A program made the translations under genes and the position numbers. A stretch of DNA of 64,000 nt from contig AZIN01000003.1 of NCBI GenBank assembly GCA_000511875.1, positions 149,034 to 213,033 on the forward strand, written 5' to 3'. Source of the stretch: Gammaproteobacteria bacterium MOLA455 (lineage in GTDB: Bacteria; Pseudomonadota; Gammaproteobacteria; Pseudomonadales; Porticoccaceae). Within the stretch, counting starts at the first letter, position 1; the number at the start of each line of letters is the position of its first letter. The notes under the pieces were generated by a model. The model ran no database searches. It was not told the origin of the DNA and worked only from the letters and a program-made list of their open reading frames with translations. This document shows, piece by piece, positions 45,567-54,753 of this stretch.

Positions 45567-45581
45567 CGGACAGCGATTATC

Positions 45582-45974
45582 ATGGCAGACACTCAATTTT
45601 ACGGTACTGGCCGTCGCAAGACGTCAGCAGCTCGCGTTTTCCTGACTGCAGGAAGCGGCAATATTTCTATTAATGATCGGGCGATCGATGTGTATTTCGG
45701 TCGCGAAGTGGCGCGAATGATTGTTCGCCAGCCATTTGAGATTGTTGATATGGTCAACAAGTTTGATATGAAGATCACCGTTAATGGCGGTGGTAACTTT
45801 GGTCAGGCTGGTGCAATCCGTCACGGTATTGCCCGCGCTTTGCTTCAGTATGATGAAAATCTTCGTTCGCCACTGCGCAAAGCTGGGTTCTTGACCCGTG
45901 ATGCGAGACAGGTTGAGCGCAAGAAAGTTGGACTGCACAAGGCGCGTAAGCGTCCTCAGTTCTCCAAGCGTTAA
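45582..45974 (+). CDS. rpsI: 30S ribosomal protein S9
   Basis: 130-residue small-subunit protein whose C-terminal tail ([11 protein letters not shown]) reaches the P-site tRNA. The [15 protein letters not shown] opening and [13 protein letters not shown] segment are canonical. It lies 15 nt after rplM and is followed by a strong terminator. Confidence 0.99.
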   Translation: MADTQFYGTGRRKTSAARVFLTAGSGNISINDRAIDVYFGREVARMIVRQPFEIVDMVNKFDMKITVNGGGNFGQAGAIRHGIARALLQYDENLRSPLRKAGFLTRDARQVERKKVGLHKARKRPQFSKR

Positions 45975-45993
45975 TAGCAGCGCTAAAATGAAT

Positions 45994-46022
45994 AGCCCGA
46001 CTCATCAGTCGGGCTTTTTTTT
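45994..46022 (+). terminator. Rho-independent terminator of rplM-rpsI
   Basis: Perfect 9-bp stem AGCCCGACT (45994-46002) / AGTCGGGCT (46007-46015) with loop CATC, followed by a run of eight Ts. Confidence 0.95.
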
Positions 46023-46067
46023 GCTTTAAAAAACAGTAAGTTAAGCCTGATCCGTCTATCTCCCTTG

Positions 46068-46096
46068 TTGCGTATGTAGAAGGGTTCCGTTAGAAT
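46068..46096 (+). promoter_or_regulatory. candidate promoter of the bc1 operon
   Basis: -35 TTGCGT (46068-46073), 17-bp spacer, -10 TAGAAT (46091-46096), 71 nt before the petA ATG and downstream of the rpsI terminator, so it is well placed. Confidence 0.45.
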
Positions 46097-46167
46097 GCGG
46101 GGCCATTTTTAATTGCATGCGAATCCGCGTGTTTTAACATCCAATTTTGCTGTTTAGGGAGAACGTC

Positions 46168-46773
46168 ATGACCAATGACGGAGTCAACCATAGTCGTCGC
46201 CGGTTCTTACTTGGTGCTACCTCAGTTGTAGGTGGTGCAGGTGTAGTCGGTGCGGCCGTACCATTCGTTTCATCCTGGCAACCCAGTGCCAAAGCTAAGG
46301 CTGCTGGCGCTCCGGTTAAAGTCAATATCTCTAAACTCGAGGTAGGCGGTCGCCTAGTCGTCGAGTGGCGCGGCAAGCCGGTTTATATTGTGCGTCGCAC
46401 GCCAGAGTCTCTGGAAGCCATAAAAGATATTGATAGCAGCATTTTAAGAGACGCAGACTCATTAGCGGCTTCGCAGCCTAGCTATGTGACTGGCTCAGCC
46501 CGAACTCAGGCTGGCCACGAAGAGTATTTGATCCTGGTCGGTCTCTGTACCCACCTAGGTTGCGCTCCAATGTATCGCCCAGATGTAGGCGCAGTTGATT
46601 TGGGCGGTGACTCTTGGTTAGGCGGTTTCTTCTGCCCTTGCCACGGCTCAAAGTTTGATCTCTCAGGACGAGTTTTTGCTGGCGTTCCGGCGCCAACCAA
46701 TCTAGAAATTCCGCCTCATGTCTATGAGTCGGACGACATTGTTATTATCGGAATTGATGCGGAGATTGCGTAA
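46168..46773 (+). CDS. petA: cytochrome bc1 Rieske iron-sulfur subunit
   Basis: Electron carrier subunit of ubiquinol-cytochrome c reductase. 201 residues from the ATG at 46168 (AGGGAGA ahead of it). The N-terminus has a twin-arginine signal/anchor (NHSRRRFLLG). The cluster boxes are CTHLGC (127-132) and CPCHGS (156-161): expected ligands Cys127, His129, Cys156, His159, and a disulfide Cys132-Cys158. The stop overlaps the start of the cytochrome b gene (TAATG). Confidence 0.97.
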   Translation: MTNDGVNHSRRRFLLGATSVVGGAGVVGAAVPFVSSWQPSAKAKAAGAPVKVNISKLEVGGRLVVEWRGKPVYIVRRTPESLEAIKDIDSSILRDADSLAASQPSYVTGSARTQAGHEEYLILVGLCTHLGCAPMYRPDVGAVDLGGDSWLGGFFCPCHGSKFDLSGRVFAGVPAPTNLEIPPHVYESDDIVIIGIDAEIA

Positions 46774-48809
46774 TGAGTAAAGGAACATCTTTTGCTGAGT
46801 GGCTTGATTCGCGCATGCCTACACTGAAGCGTGAATGGAATCGGCATATGGCCGAGTACTACGCGCCAAAGAACTTTAACTTTTGGTATTACTTCGGCGT
46901 ATTGTCGATGGTCGTTCTGGTTATCCAGTTGGTCACCGGTATTTGGTTGCTGATGAGCTACCAGGGTTCTGCTGAGCAGGCATTCGCCTCTGTCGAATAT
47001 ATTATGCGCGACGTGGATATGGGGTGGATTATCCGCTATGCCCACTCCACCGGCGCCTCGGCATTCTTCGTTGTGGTCTATATGCACATGTATCGTGGCT
47101 TAATCTATGGCTCTTATAAAGCGCCTCGCGAGCTAGTGTGGATCTTCGGCATGACTATCTATGTGGCATTAATGGCTGAGGCGTTCCTCGGTTATGTATT
47201 GCCATGGGGTCAGATGTCCTACTGGGGCGCACAGGTGATTATCTCCCTGTTTGGTGCTATTCCAGTGGTTGGTGAAGACGTTGTGCAGTGGATTCGCGGT
47301 GACTATCTGATTTCGGGTATTACCCTGAACCGGTTTATGTCGCTCCACGTGGTGGCTATGCCGATTATTCTGATTGCCCTAGTGGTTATGCATATCATTG
47401 CCTTGCACGATGTAGGTTCAAACAACCCAGATGGCGTTAGCATCAAGAAGTACAAAGATGAGAAAGGCAATCCGATTGACGGCATTCCTTTCTATCCTTA
47501 CTTTGTAATTCATGATCTGGTCCCCATTGTGGTGTTCCTGTTTGTGTTCTGCGCGATCCTGTTCTTTATGCCAGAGATGGGCGGTTACTTTTTAGAGTAT
47601 GCCAACTTTGAGATTGCAAACTCCCTGAAGACGCCAGAGCATATTGCACCGGTATGGTATTTCACTCCTTACTATTCGATGTTGCGTGCAGTGCCGGATA
47701 AGCTCGGTCGCTTTATCACTATGGCTGCTGCCATCGCGATTCTGTTTGTGCTGCCCTGGTTGGATCGCAGCCCTGTGCGCTCAATGCGCTATAAAGGCAA
47801 CTTTAGCCGCGGCGCGATTCTGGTCTTTGTTGCGTCCTTTATCCTGCTTGGATATCTGGGTGTTAAAGCGCCGACCGCAGCGCGCACGTTGCTGGCTCAG
47901 ATCTGTACGGTTCTGTACTTCTCTTACTTTATCGGCATCTACTTCTGGACTCGTATAGAGACGACCAGACCAGAGCCCGATCGCATCACCATGGACGGCG
48001 GTATCGGTATTTGGAAAACCTTGGGCGGCGTACTGATTGTTGCACTGCTGGTTGTGTTGCCGATCAAAGCTGTCGGCGCTGAGAGTGGCAAATCATGTGG
48101 AACCATTGACTGTGATGCTTTTGAGGCTGATCTTCGCGATCACGCCTCATTGCAGAATGGTGCCCAACTGGCTGTCAACTACTGCATGGGGTGTCACTCA
48201 TTCAAGTACTCGCGCTGGGAGCGTGTCGCCAATGATATTGGTATCCCCAACCAACTGATGCTCGACAATCTGGTTTTATCCGATCAAAAGATCGGTGAGC
48301 TGATGGAGATCTCTATGACTGAAGAGGGCGCTAAAAGTTGGTTTGGTGCAGTGCCACCAGATTTGACTTTGGTGGCTCGCTCTCGTTCGCCGGAGTGGCT
48401 CTATACTTATCTGCGTAATTTTTATGCAGACCCAAGCAGGCCCTTAGGCGTCAATAACAAAGTATTTAAAGATGTGGGCATGCCCCATGTACTTATCGAT
48501 CTGCAGGGATTGCCTGAATGTGCTCCGGGGCCTGTAGTGACAGCCAACGGTGGCATAAAGCGCGATCTTTTGACCGGTGAAGATATGCTCGATGATCCCT
48601 GTGGTCGTTTTAATATCAGCACTGCAGGCAGTATGACTGCCGAAGAATTTGATGTAGCTATGTATGATTTGGTCAACTTTATGACCTATATTGCAGAGCC
48701 TATGGCAGAAGAGCGCAAGCATATTGGCCGTCTGGTACTGCTATTCCTGCTGTTACTGCTGGTGTTTGTTATGCTGCTGAATCGTGAATACTGGAAAGGC
48801 ATTCACTAA
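46773..48809 (+). CDS. petBC: fused cytochrome b / cytochrome c1 of the bc1 complex
   Basis: 678-residue uninterrupted frame. Residues 1-405 are cytochrome b: haem ligands His91/His105 and His192/His207 (the second pair spaced 15 apart, as in Pseudomonas-type proteins) and the Qo-site PVWY at 293-296. Residues 413-436 form a hydrophobic stretch ending in AVGAES that looks like a signal peptide with a cleavage site. Residues 437-678 are cytochrome c1 with CMGCH at 471-475, DVGMPHVLIDLQG near 570 and a C-terminal anchor. Relatives such as Pseudomonas encode b and c1 separately; a fused precursor cleaved after synthesis is known as fbcH in Bradyrhizobium. An internal ATG at 47991 (MDGGIG) could start c1 but lacks a good ribosome site. 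Confidence 0.95.
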   Translation: MSKGTSFAEWLDSRMPTLKREWNRHMAEYYAPKNFNFWYYFGVLSMVVLVIQLVTGIWLLMSYQGSAEQAFASVEYIMRDVDMGWIIRYAHSTGASAFFVVVYMHMYRGLIYGSYKAPRELVWIFGMTIYVALMAEAFLGYVLPWGQMSYWGAQVIISLFGAIPVVGEDVVQWIRGDYLISGITLNRFMSLHVVAMPIILIALVVMHIIALHDVGSNNPDGVSIKKYKDEKGNPIDGIPFYPYFVIHDLVPIVVFLFVFCAILFFMPEMGGYFLEYANFEIANSLKTPEHIAPVWYFTPYYSMLRAVPDKLGRFITMAAAIAILFVLPWLDRSPVRSMRYKGNFSRGAILVFVASFILLGYLGVKAPTAARTLLAQICTVLYFSYFIGIYFWTRIETTRPEPDRITMDGGIGIWKTLGGVLIVALLVVLPIKAVGAESGKSCGTIDCDAFEADLRDHASLQNGAQLAVNYCMGCHSFKYSRWERVANDIGIPNQLMLDNLVLSDQKIGELMEISMTEEGAKSWFGAVPPDLTLVARSRSPEWLYTYLRNFYADPSRPLGVNNKVFKDVGMPHVLIDLQGLPECAPGPVVTANGGIKRDLLTGEDMLDDPCGRFNISTAGSMTAEEFDVAMYDLVNFMTYIAEPMAEERKHIGRLVLLFLLLLLVFVMLLNREYWKGIH

Positions 48810-48980
48810 GAGCACCAAAGCGCTATTTAAGCCTCTAGCTGGGCCTGGGTTGTTTTAGAAAATCTGGACGGTTTAGGGGCTATAGTATTACTCAGGACAG
48901 ACCATTTAAAGGCATGGCTTGTCTCTTTGGAGCGGCACTTAGCTGCTTCCTACTTTGTTAATAAAATTTGAGAGGTTGAT

Positions 48981-49601
48981 GTGCGACGATCGTCGATGAC
49001 ATTATTTTCCGACCCAACATGCCAGTATAGCCATCGTGTGCGTATTGTATTAGCCGAAAAAGGCGTTACTGTTGATATTGAAGATATCGACGCAGACGCG
49101 GTCACTGAAGAAATTCTTGAAGCTAATCCCTACGGAACACTGCCGACATTGGTAGACCGTGACCTTGCACTCTATGAGTCGAAGGTCGTTATGGAATATC
49201 TCGATGAGCGTTTTCCGCATCCACCTCTATTGCCTGTTTACCCGGTTGCTCGCGCTCAGAGCCGCCTGTGGATTCACCGCATTGAAAAAGACTGGTGTTC
49301 ATTAATTACTCATATTCTGCACAATCCGGAAAGCAAGAAAGCCGAAGAGTCGCGCAAGGAATTACGTGAGTCATTGATCAGCATTGCCAGCATTTTTACC
49401 GATATGCCCTACTTTATGAGTGAAGAGTTTACTCTGGTGGATTGCTGCCTAGCTCCGATTCTGTGGCGTTTACCTGAGTTTGGTATCGAGTTACCGGTCA
49501 ACCGTCAGGTAAAACCATTGCATGATTATATGGAACGGTTGTTCGAGCGCCCTTCTTTCCAAGAGAGTTTGACCGATCTTGAATTAGAGATCCGTCAATA
49601 A
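48981..49601 (+). CDS. sspA: stringent starvation protein A
   Basis: RNA polymerase-associated GST-fold protein of starvation and acid response. 206 residues from GTG at 48981, which has GAGAGG five nt upstream; an ATG at 48996 is possible. N-terminal thioredoxin-like domain ([22 protein letters not shown]) and helical GST-C domain are visible; the catalytic GST residues are not expected. Followed 1 nt later by sspB, the conserved pair. Confidence 0.96.
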   Translation: MRRSSMTLFSDPTCQYSHRVRIVLAEKGVTVDIEDIDADAVTEEILEANPYGTLPTLVDRDLALYESKVVMEYLDERFPHPPLLPVYPVARAQSRLWIHRIEKDWCSLITHILHNPESKKAEESRKELRESLISIASIFTDMPYFMSEEFTLVDCCLAPILWRLPEFGIELPVNRQVKPLHDYMERLFERPSFQESLTDLELEIRQ

Positions 49602-49602
49602 A

Positions 49603-50046
49603 ATGAAAATGCGGTCCAACCGACCCTATCTGTTGCGCGCCTTCTACGACTGGATAGTGGACAACGATTGCACACCTTATGTTGTAGTCGATGCCCATCA
49701 TGCTGGCGTAGAGGTCCCTCAGGACTATGTGACCGACGGTCAGATTGTTCTCAATGTGGCGCCTCGCGCGGTCTCGAACTTTATTCTCGATCTTGAAATT
49801 CTTGCTTTTTCCACGCGTTTTGGTGGCATGCCAATTGATATTCAAGTGCCTGTTACTGCCGTTGTTGGCATTTACAGTCAGGAGAATGGTCAGGGTATGG
49901 TCTTTGAGCACGAATCCTCTGATGATCTGCCGCCGACGCCACCACGCGGGCCGAAAGCGGTTAAAAAATCCTCAACCCAATCACCTGCTCCACCGAGCGA
50001 CAAGGCTCCGAAAAAGAGTAAGCCATCGCTAAGGGTTATTAAGTAG
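49603..50046 (+). CDS. sspB: ClpXP protease specificity factor SspB
   Basis: Adaptor delivering ssrA-tagged proteins to ClpXP. 147 residues: substrate-binding fold starting NRPYLLRAFYDWIVDN and VNVAPRAVSNF-type strand (LNVAPRAVSNF), then a disordered linker and a short C-terminal ClpX-binding motif (PSLRVIK). Its partners smpB and tmRNA make it part of ribosome rescue. Confidence 0.96.
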   Translation: MKMRSNRPYLLRAFYDWIVDNDCTPYVVVDAHHAGVEVPQDYVTDGQIVLNVAPRAVSNFILDLEILAFSTRFGGMPIDIQVPVTAVVGIYSQENGQGMVFEHESSDDLPPTPPRGPKAVKKSSTQSPAPPSDKAPKKSKPSLRVIK

Positions 50047-50070
50047 CAGGTATAGTCGGAGCAGTATCTA

Positions 50071-51249
50071 ATGTCTAAGCCAATCGCTATTCTCTCAGCC
50101 TCACGTACGCCCATGGGCGGCATGATGGGATCCCTCTCTTCAGTGTCTGCAGCCGATCTTGGTGCTGTCGCTATCCGCGCAGCGTTGGAAAAATCGACTC
50201 TCGCCCCCAGCGAGATCGGTGAAGTGCTGATGGGCTGTGTTCTCAGCGCCGGCGTTGGGCAGGCTCCCGCGCGCCAAGCAGCGCTAGCCGCTGGACTTTC
50301 TCAAGACACTGGCTGCACTACCATCAACAAAGTCTGTGGTTCCGCTATGAAGGCGGTAATGATGGGGTGTAATGCACTGCGAGCAGGTCAGGTCAGTAGC
50401 GTTGTCGCCGGCGGTATGGAGAGCATGAGTCGTGCCCCGTACTTAATTCCCCAGGGGCGTCAGGGCTATCGCTTTGGCCATGCTCAGATGCTTGATCATA
50501 TGCAATATGATGGTCTTCAAGATGCCTATCAGGGCGTTGCTATGGGTCTGTTCGCCGAGAAGTGTGCGGACAAATACAGCTTCAGTCGCGAGCATCAAGA
50601 TGCCTACGCCATTGAGTCACTACGTCGCGCCAATCTAGCGATTGACAGTGGTTGGTTCGATGAGGAAATTTCACCTGTGACTATTTCCTCACGTCGCGGC
50701 GATGTGGTGGTAGATACAGATGAGCAGCCAGGCAATGCCAAACCGGAAAAAATTCCTCAGCTAAGACCCGCCTTCGATAAGAATGGTACGGTTACCGCCG
50801 CCAATGCCAGCTCGATTTCAGATGGTGCCGCGGCCCTCACATTGATGATGGCAGATGAAGCTGAAGCGCGGGGCCTAAAGCCCATTGCGTTGATTCACGG
50901 CTTTGATCAAAGTGCTCACGAGCCAGAATGGTTTACTACAGCGCCTGTTTCAGCGATTAATAAGACTTTGCAACGAGTGGGTTGGACAGTGGATGATGTG
51001 GATCTGTGGGAAGTGAACGAGGCGTTTGCGGTGGTTGCTATGGCAGCTATGCATGAGCTGAAGATACCCCACGAAAAGGTCAACGTTCACGGAGGCGCCT
51101 GCGCACTTGGCCATCCGATTGGCACCAGTGGTGCCAGAATCATTGTTACCTTAATTCACGCCCTGCAGCAGCACGGTGGCCATAAAGGCATCGCCAGTCT
51201 CTGTATCGGCGGCGGTGAAGCCACTGCAATGGCGATTGAGTTAGTCTAG
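50071..51249 (+). CDS. acetyl-CoA C-acetyltransferase (thiolase)
   Basis: Condenses or cleaves acetoacetyl-CoA; 392 residues, normal thiolase II length. The nucleophile Cys lies in INKVCGSAMKAV near residue 91, the catalytic His in GGACALGHPIGTSGARI near 350, and the second Cys in SLCIGGGEA near 380. It separates sspB from dolP, which are neighbours in Pseudomonas, so the gene looks inserted into an otherwise conserved series. The physiological role (beta-oxidation, ketone or PHB metabolism) cannot be set from context. Confidence 0.95.
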   Translation: MSKPIAILSASRTPMGGMMGSLSSVSAADLGAVAIRAALEKSTLAPSEIGEVLMGCVLSAGVGQAPARQAALAAGLSQDTGCTTINKVCGSAMKAVMMGCNALRAGQVSSVVAGGMESMSRAPYLIPQGRQGYRFGHAQMLDHMQYDGLQDAYQGVAMGLFAEKCADKYSFSREHQDAYAIESLRRANLAIDSGWFDEEISPVTISSRRGDVVVDTDEQPGNAKPEKIPQLRPAFDKNGTVTAANASSISDGAAALTLMMADEAEARGLKPIALIHGFDQSAHEPEWFTTAPVSAINKTLQRVGWTVDDVDLWEVNEAFAVVAMAAMHELKIPHEKVNVHGGACALGHPIGTSGARIIVTLIHALQQHGGHKGIASLCIGGGEATAMAIELV

Positions 51250-51277
51250 TCTACATAAGCCCTAGTCTATACAAGCT
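51247..51277 (+). repeat. short 15-16 bp tandem repeat after the thiolase gene
   Basis: TAGTCTACATAAGCCC (51247-51262) and TAGTCTATACAAGCT (51263-51277), followed by a third, shorter match beginning TAGTCGAC. The first unit contains the thiolase stop codon; the array fills the gap to the convergent dolP stop. Confidence 0.6.
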
Positions 51278-51843
51278 TAGTCGACGTACTCAAAGACTTT
51301 GACAACACTGCGGACGCCACTGGTTTGACTGGCGATCGCAGTGGCTTTTTCGCCATTGATTCGTCTGACTCTACCCATCAAATACACTACGCTATCTTCA
51401 GCGGTAACTTCAATGTTGGATGATTTGATCTCTTTATCAAAGGTTAGCTTGGTGGCTACCTTAGCGCTGATCAGTGCATCATTGGTGCGCGCGACAATCG
51501 ATGAGTTACCGCGGACTTGCAGTTCGTTGTGAACCTGTCTTTGCCCAATGAAGGAACGGGCAGTATCCCCAGCTAATACTTTCAACTCTTTAGTCGGCAC
51601 TTCACCAGTCAACAGGACAATGGCATTGTAGACGTGGACATTAATGTGGGCTTTCTTGAGTGCGGGATCGGCTTTCTTAATATTGACGCCGATAAACGTG
51701 TCCATTTTCATGTCATTGATATCAGAACCGATTGGCGTCGATGTGGGGTCTGGGTTGATGGGCTCTTTGACAATAGTGTTGACCACAGAGGTACAGCTGG
51801 ATAAAAGACCCACCAGTGTTAACGCTAGCATTCTCTTGTACAT
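51277..51843 (-). CDS. dolP: BON-domain outer-membrane lipoprotein DolP
   Basis: 188-residue lipoprotein (signal MYKRMLALTLVGLLSSCTS with Cys17) containing two BON domains (about 47-115 and 125-188, the second with DDLIS-type ISAKVATKLTFDKEIKSSNIEV and VYLMGRV). YraP/DolP supports outer-membrane integrity and BAM function. It follows diaA by one nt; the dolP-diaA-yraN-lpoA order matches E. coli and Pseudomonas. Confidence 0.92.
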   Translation of the reverse strand: MYKRMLALTLVGLLSSCTSVVNTIVKEPINPDPTSTPIGSDINDMKMDTFIGVNIKKADPALKKAHINVHVYNAIVLLTGEVPTKELKVLAGDTARSFIGQRQVHNELQVRGNSSIVARTNDALISAKVATKLTFDKEIKSSNIEVTAEDSVVYLMGRVRRINGEKATAIASQTSGVRSVVKVFEYVD

Positions 51844-52416
51844 TTACTCGCCTCCAAAAATATGACTGTCGATCAGTGCGCAGAGGCACTGAACAATTTG
51901 TATCTGCGATTGGGTAATCAGCGGCGCTGGTGCACTGCCAATATTGATATGGACGTCATTGTAGCTTACCAAGTTAATCAGCGAAGTATCACTTTCCGTA
52001 GAAACTAGGATGATCGACATACCTCGATCCAGCGCTGTGTTCAGTGCGCCGAGCAATAGGCTGCTATTGTCTCCACTGCTCAATAATACCAAGATATCGC
52101 CACTTACCGCCTGAGTTTTTAGCACTTGGTTATAGCGTTCCGCAGCAGCGCTCTGCTGAGCGATCTGATTAAGGTTAAGAGAGGGAAACCCTGGGCGATC
52201 AATTTCATAGCCCTGAGAGAGGTAGTCAGTCAGCAGTTGGGCGACCAGGCTACTGGAATGCTCGCCGCAGGTAAAAACACGGTTGCCCGCTAACAGTGCC
52301 GAGGCGATTTTTTCAGCGCCATTGGCAATCGAGTCAGCGCAGGTCTCGCCTGTGGCCATGGTTGTCTCAATCATCTTTTGAAACTGATTAAAAACCCTTT
52401 GATCTACTGCGTCCAA
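51844..52416 (-). CDS. diaA: SIS-domain protein (DiaA/GmhA-like)
   Basis: 190 residues, one SIS domain. The family start with QFQKMIETTMATGETCADSI, the ligand loop GEHSSSLVAQLL near 72 and LLSSGDNSSLLLGAL near 115 are visible. By synteny it is DiaA, the DnaA-binding initiator-associating factor; phosphoheptose isomerase activity (GmhA) cannot be excluded, although several active-site positions seem changed (GEHSS). Confidence 0.88.
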   Translation of the reverse strand: MDAVDQRVFNQFQKMIETTMATGETCADSIANGAEKIASALLAGNRVFTCGEHSSSLVAQLLTDYLSQGYEIDRPGFPSLNLNQIAQQSAAAERYNQVLKTQAVSGDILVLLSSGDNSSLLLGALNTALDRGMSIILVSTESDTSLINLVSYNDVHINIGSAPAPLITQSQIQIVQCLCALIDSHIFGGE

Positions 52417-52460
52417 TGACTTGTATCCCTCTTTAAATTAGCAGCCACCTAATCTAGACG

Positions 52461-52862
52461 CTACTGGAGAATATTCTGTATCCAATTAATGCAATACTGG
52501 CTTGTGGATTGCCTATACGACTTGTCAGGGCTTATAGCTACTGCATCAAAGCGGGCACTGACTTTTTCGGTTAGACCCTCCCGCTGCATATAAGCCTGTG
52601 CGGCGGAACTTAAGCGCTGGCATTTTTTCGCCGTAATAGACTCTTCAGCGGAGCCAAAATTTACGCTGCTACGAAAGCGTACTTCGACAAATACCAAGAA
52701 TCCATTATCCAGCATAATCAGATCAATTTCGCCCCTGCGAGTGCGAAAGTTTTGCGCCACAAACTTCAGCCCTTTAGACTGCAAAAAATCCAGTGCCAAC
52801 TGTTCAGCTGCGGCACCGCTCAAACTCTGTTTTTTGCTGCTTGGGAATATCCCTGTCCCCAT
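52461..52862 (-). CDS. yraN: YraN/UPF0102 endonuclease-like protein
   Basis: 133-residue member of the UPF0102 family with a restriction-endonuclease-like core: GAAAEQLALDFLQSKGLKFVAQNFR, RRGEIDLIMLDNGFLVFVEVRFRS (acidic residues Glu, Asp and the ExK-type VEVR). Substrate is unknown. Lies between diaA and lpoA, the conserved position. Confidence 0.93.
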   Translation of the reverse strand: MGTGIFPSSKKQSLSGAAAEQLALDFLQSKGLKFVAQNFRTRRGEIDLIMLDNGFLVFVEVRFRSSVNFGSAEESITAKKCQRLSSAAQAYMQREGLTEKVSARFDAVAISPDKSYRQSTSQYCINWIQNILQ

Positions 52863-52887
52863 AATATGTTCCTGAAAAATCTGATTC

Positions 52888-54753
52888 CTAGGGTTGCACC
52901 GGTACCACTAGACCCTTTTCAAAGGCAGCCCATTTTTCAGTGCGCATAATAGTTCCCTCCGAGAGTCGCAGCATGCCCGTGGCGCCAAATACAGGCAGCG
53001 CATCTGGCATGGCGAGCTCCTCGAGAAGGCCGTGCAATAAAAATGCATCGTATCCCAGAGCGTAGAGTTGGCGGTAGGCCGTCGGTAGACGCTGATCTAG
53101 CTTAAGTGGTCGTGGCATATGACCCTCTAGAGTCCAGGGCATTGCGCTAAATTTGATGCCACTGAGATCGCGGTTGAGTTCTATCTCTTGAGTGCCGCCA
53201 TAGATATGCGAGGAGGCATAAACCGGAACATCACCGGCATAGAGAAAATCCAGTGCAGGTTTTATCTGGCGGACTTTTTCAGCATAGCCGAGAACAATAA
53301 CCTGATCTATATCCTGACGCCGACGCGGGGTAGAGCTGAGGCTGCGGTTAACCGAACGTCGCAGAGCTAGGCTGCGCTGCTCACTGAGATCAATCTCCAA
53401 TGGCCTCTCCAGCAGTCGAGTAAAGTCATTGACACTGGTAGGGTAGGAGACTGCGTCAATCACGGTACCACCTTTGGCCGTCCAGTAATCAATAAAATAA
53501 CGCCGAGCTCGAAGACCCCAGCCGCTATCTGGGGCTATTAGTAATACATTGGTCTGTCCCTGAATCCAAGCTTGATCGGCAATCTGGGTCACCTCATCCA
53601 GTGCTGAGAGACCAAATTGGAACAAATTCTCTATGCCATTGAACTGGTCTTTATCTAGCCTGTTGAGCGTTAGGGTGGGAACCTGTAGGCGCGGGCTGAC
53701 AGCGAGCTCTTCCACCTGGGATTGGCGCATGGGGCCGATCACCATGTCGGCACCGCGCTCAACTGCTTTGTTATAAACCTCAGTGACTGGCTGAGAGGAT
53801 GTGTCATAGATGGCTATTTTGGGCAGGTCAGCGCCCTGAGCTAGGTTTTCATAATAGGCGCTGATAAAACCATTGAGTAAGGTGGTGCTGGGTGTTTCGT
53901 ATTGCCCCTGCAGTGGCAGCAACAGTGCTACATTCTTCGGCGCACCCGCACCACGAAATCGACTCTTTAGTAAGGTTGGTGGGCTATTGGCACCTGGATG
54001 TTCGCGCCAGCTCTGTTTCCATACTGCGAAGACATTCTTTTGTGCGCTTGGGTCGGCCTGTCGATAGCGCATGGCTGCGGCTAGTTGCAACCAGCCAGCC
54101 AACAGACCGCGGTCGGCGGGATCGATTTGCTGTAACTGATTAAATGGCAGTTGATTAAGCTGTAGCCAAATTTGGTCATGCACACGAGCGATCAGTCGCT
54201 GGTCGCTAATTTTTCGCGGATTATAGAGATTACTCAGCTGAATATTGTTCTCGATGCTTTCTCTTATCTGGCCGCCAGCAGTGTTCAGTGCGCTCTCGAG
54301 ACTCAGAATACGGCGCTGAAAATTTATGTTAACAGTCGGCCGCAGGGTCAGAAAACGTGGCTCCGCCAGCCTAGCCTTGGCGCTGACCAGCTGCCGTTCA
54401 GCAAGATCCAGTTCCACTCCGAGCAGGTTGTACTCAATAAAAAATATATCGTTCAATTGATCGGTATTAATAAGCTGCAAGGTGTTTCTGCTCTGCTCGA
54501 GATCACCGCCTTGGGCAAATAGAATCGCAATATCCAGTAGTAGGTTCTCTCTGCCCTCAGTGGCGTTGGATTGCACTCGCGCCAGAGCCAGTTCAGCCTG
54601 GCTCACCAGGGACTGATTAACTTCGATATTTTCGGCGTCCAGAGTCACCAGGGCAATTGAGTCTACATTTTGCGTTGTAGTTGGCGCACAGCCCCCGATA
54701 AAGGCTAAGATGGCCAGCGCATAAATCATCGAGAGAAAAAGTCTTTTAGTCAT
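52888..54753 (-). CDS. lpoA: penicillin-binding protein activator LpoA
   Basis: 621-residue outer-membrane lipoprotein that activates PBP1a. Signal with lipobox FIGGC (Cys22), an N-terminal TPR-like helical domain (about 30-260) and a C-terminal periplasmic-binding-like domain (from NVALLLPLQGQYETPS near 275). The start codon at 54753 overlaps the rsmI start on the other strand by two nt; an alternative ATG at 54729 would still give a full signal peptide. Confidence 0.95.
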   Translation of the reverse strand: MTKRLFLSMIYALAILAFIGGCAPTTTQNVDSIALVTLDAENIEVNQSLVSQAELALARVQSNATEGRENLLLDIAILFAQGGDLEQSRNTLQLINTDQLNDIFFIEYNLLGVELDLAERQLVSAKARLAEPRFLTLRPTVNINFQRRILSLESALNTAGGQIRESIENNIQLSNLYNPRKISDQRLIARVHDQIWLQLNQLPFNQLQQIDPADRGLLAGWLQLAAAMRYRQADPSAQKNVFAVWKQSWREHPGANSPPTLLKSRFRGAGAPKNVALLLPLQGQYETPSTTLLNGFISAYYENLAQGADLPKIAIYDTSSQPVTEVYNKAVERGADMVIGPMRQSQVEELAVSPRLQVPTLTLNRLDKDQFNGIENLFQFGLSALDEVTQIADQAWIQGQTNVLLIAPDSGWGLRARRYFIDYWTAKGGTVIDAVSYPTSVNDFTRLLERPLEIDLSEQRSLALRRSVNRSLSSTPRRRQDIDQVIVLGYAEKVRQIKPALDFLYAGDVPVYASSHIYGGTQEIELNRDLSGIKFSAMPWTLEGHMPRPLKLDQRLPTAYRQLYALGYDAFLLHGLLEELAMPDALPVFGATGMLRLSEGTIMRTEKWAAFEKGLVVPVQP

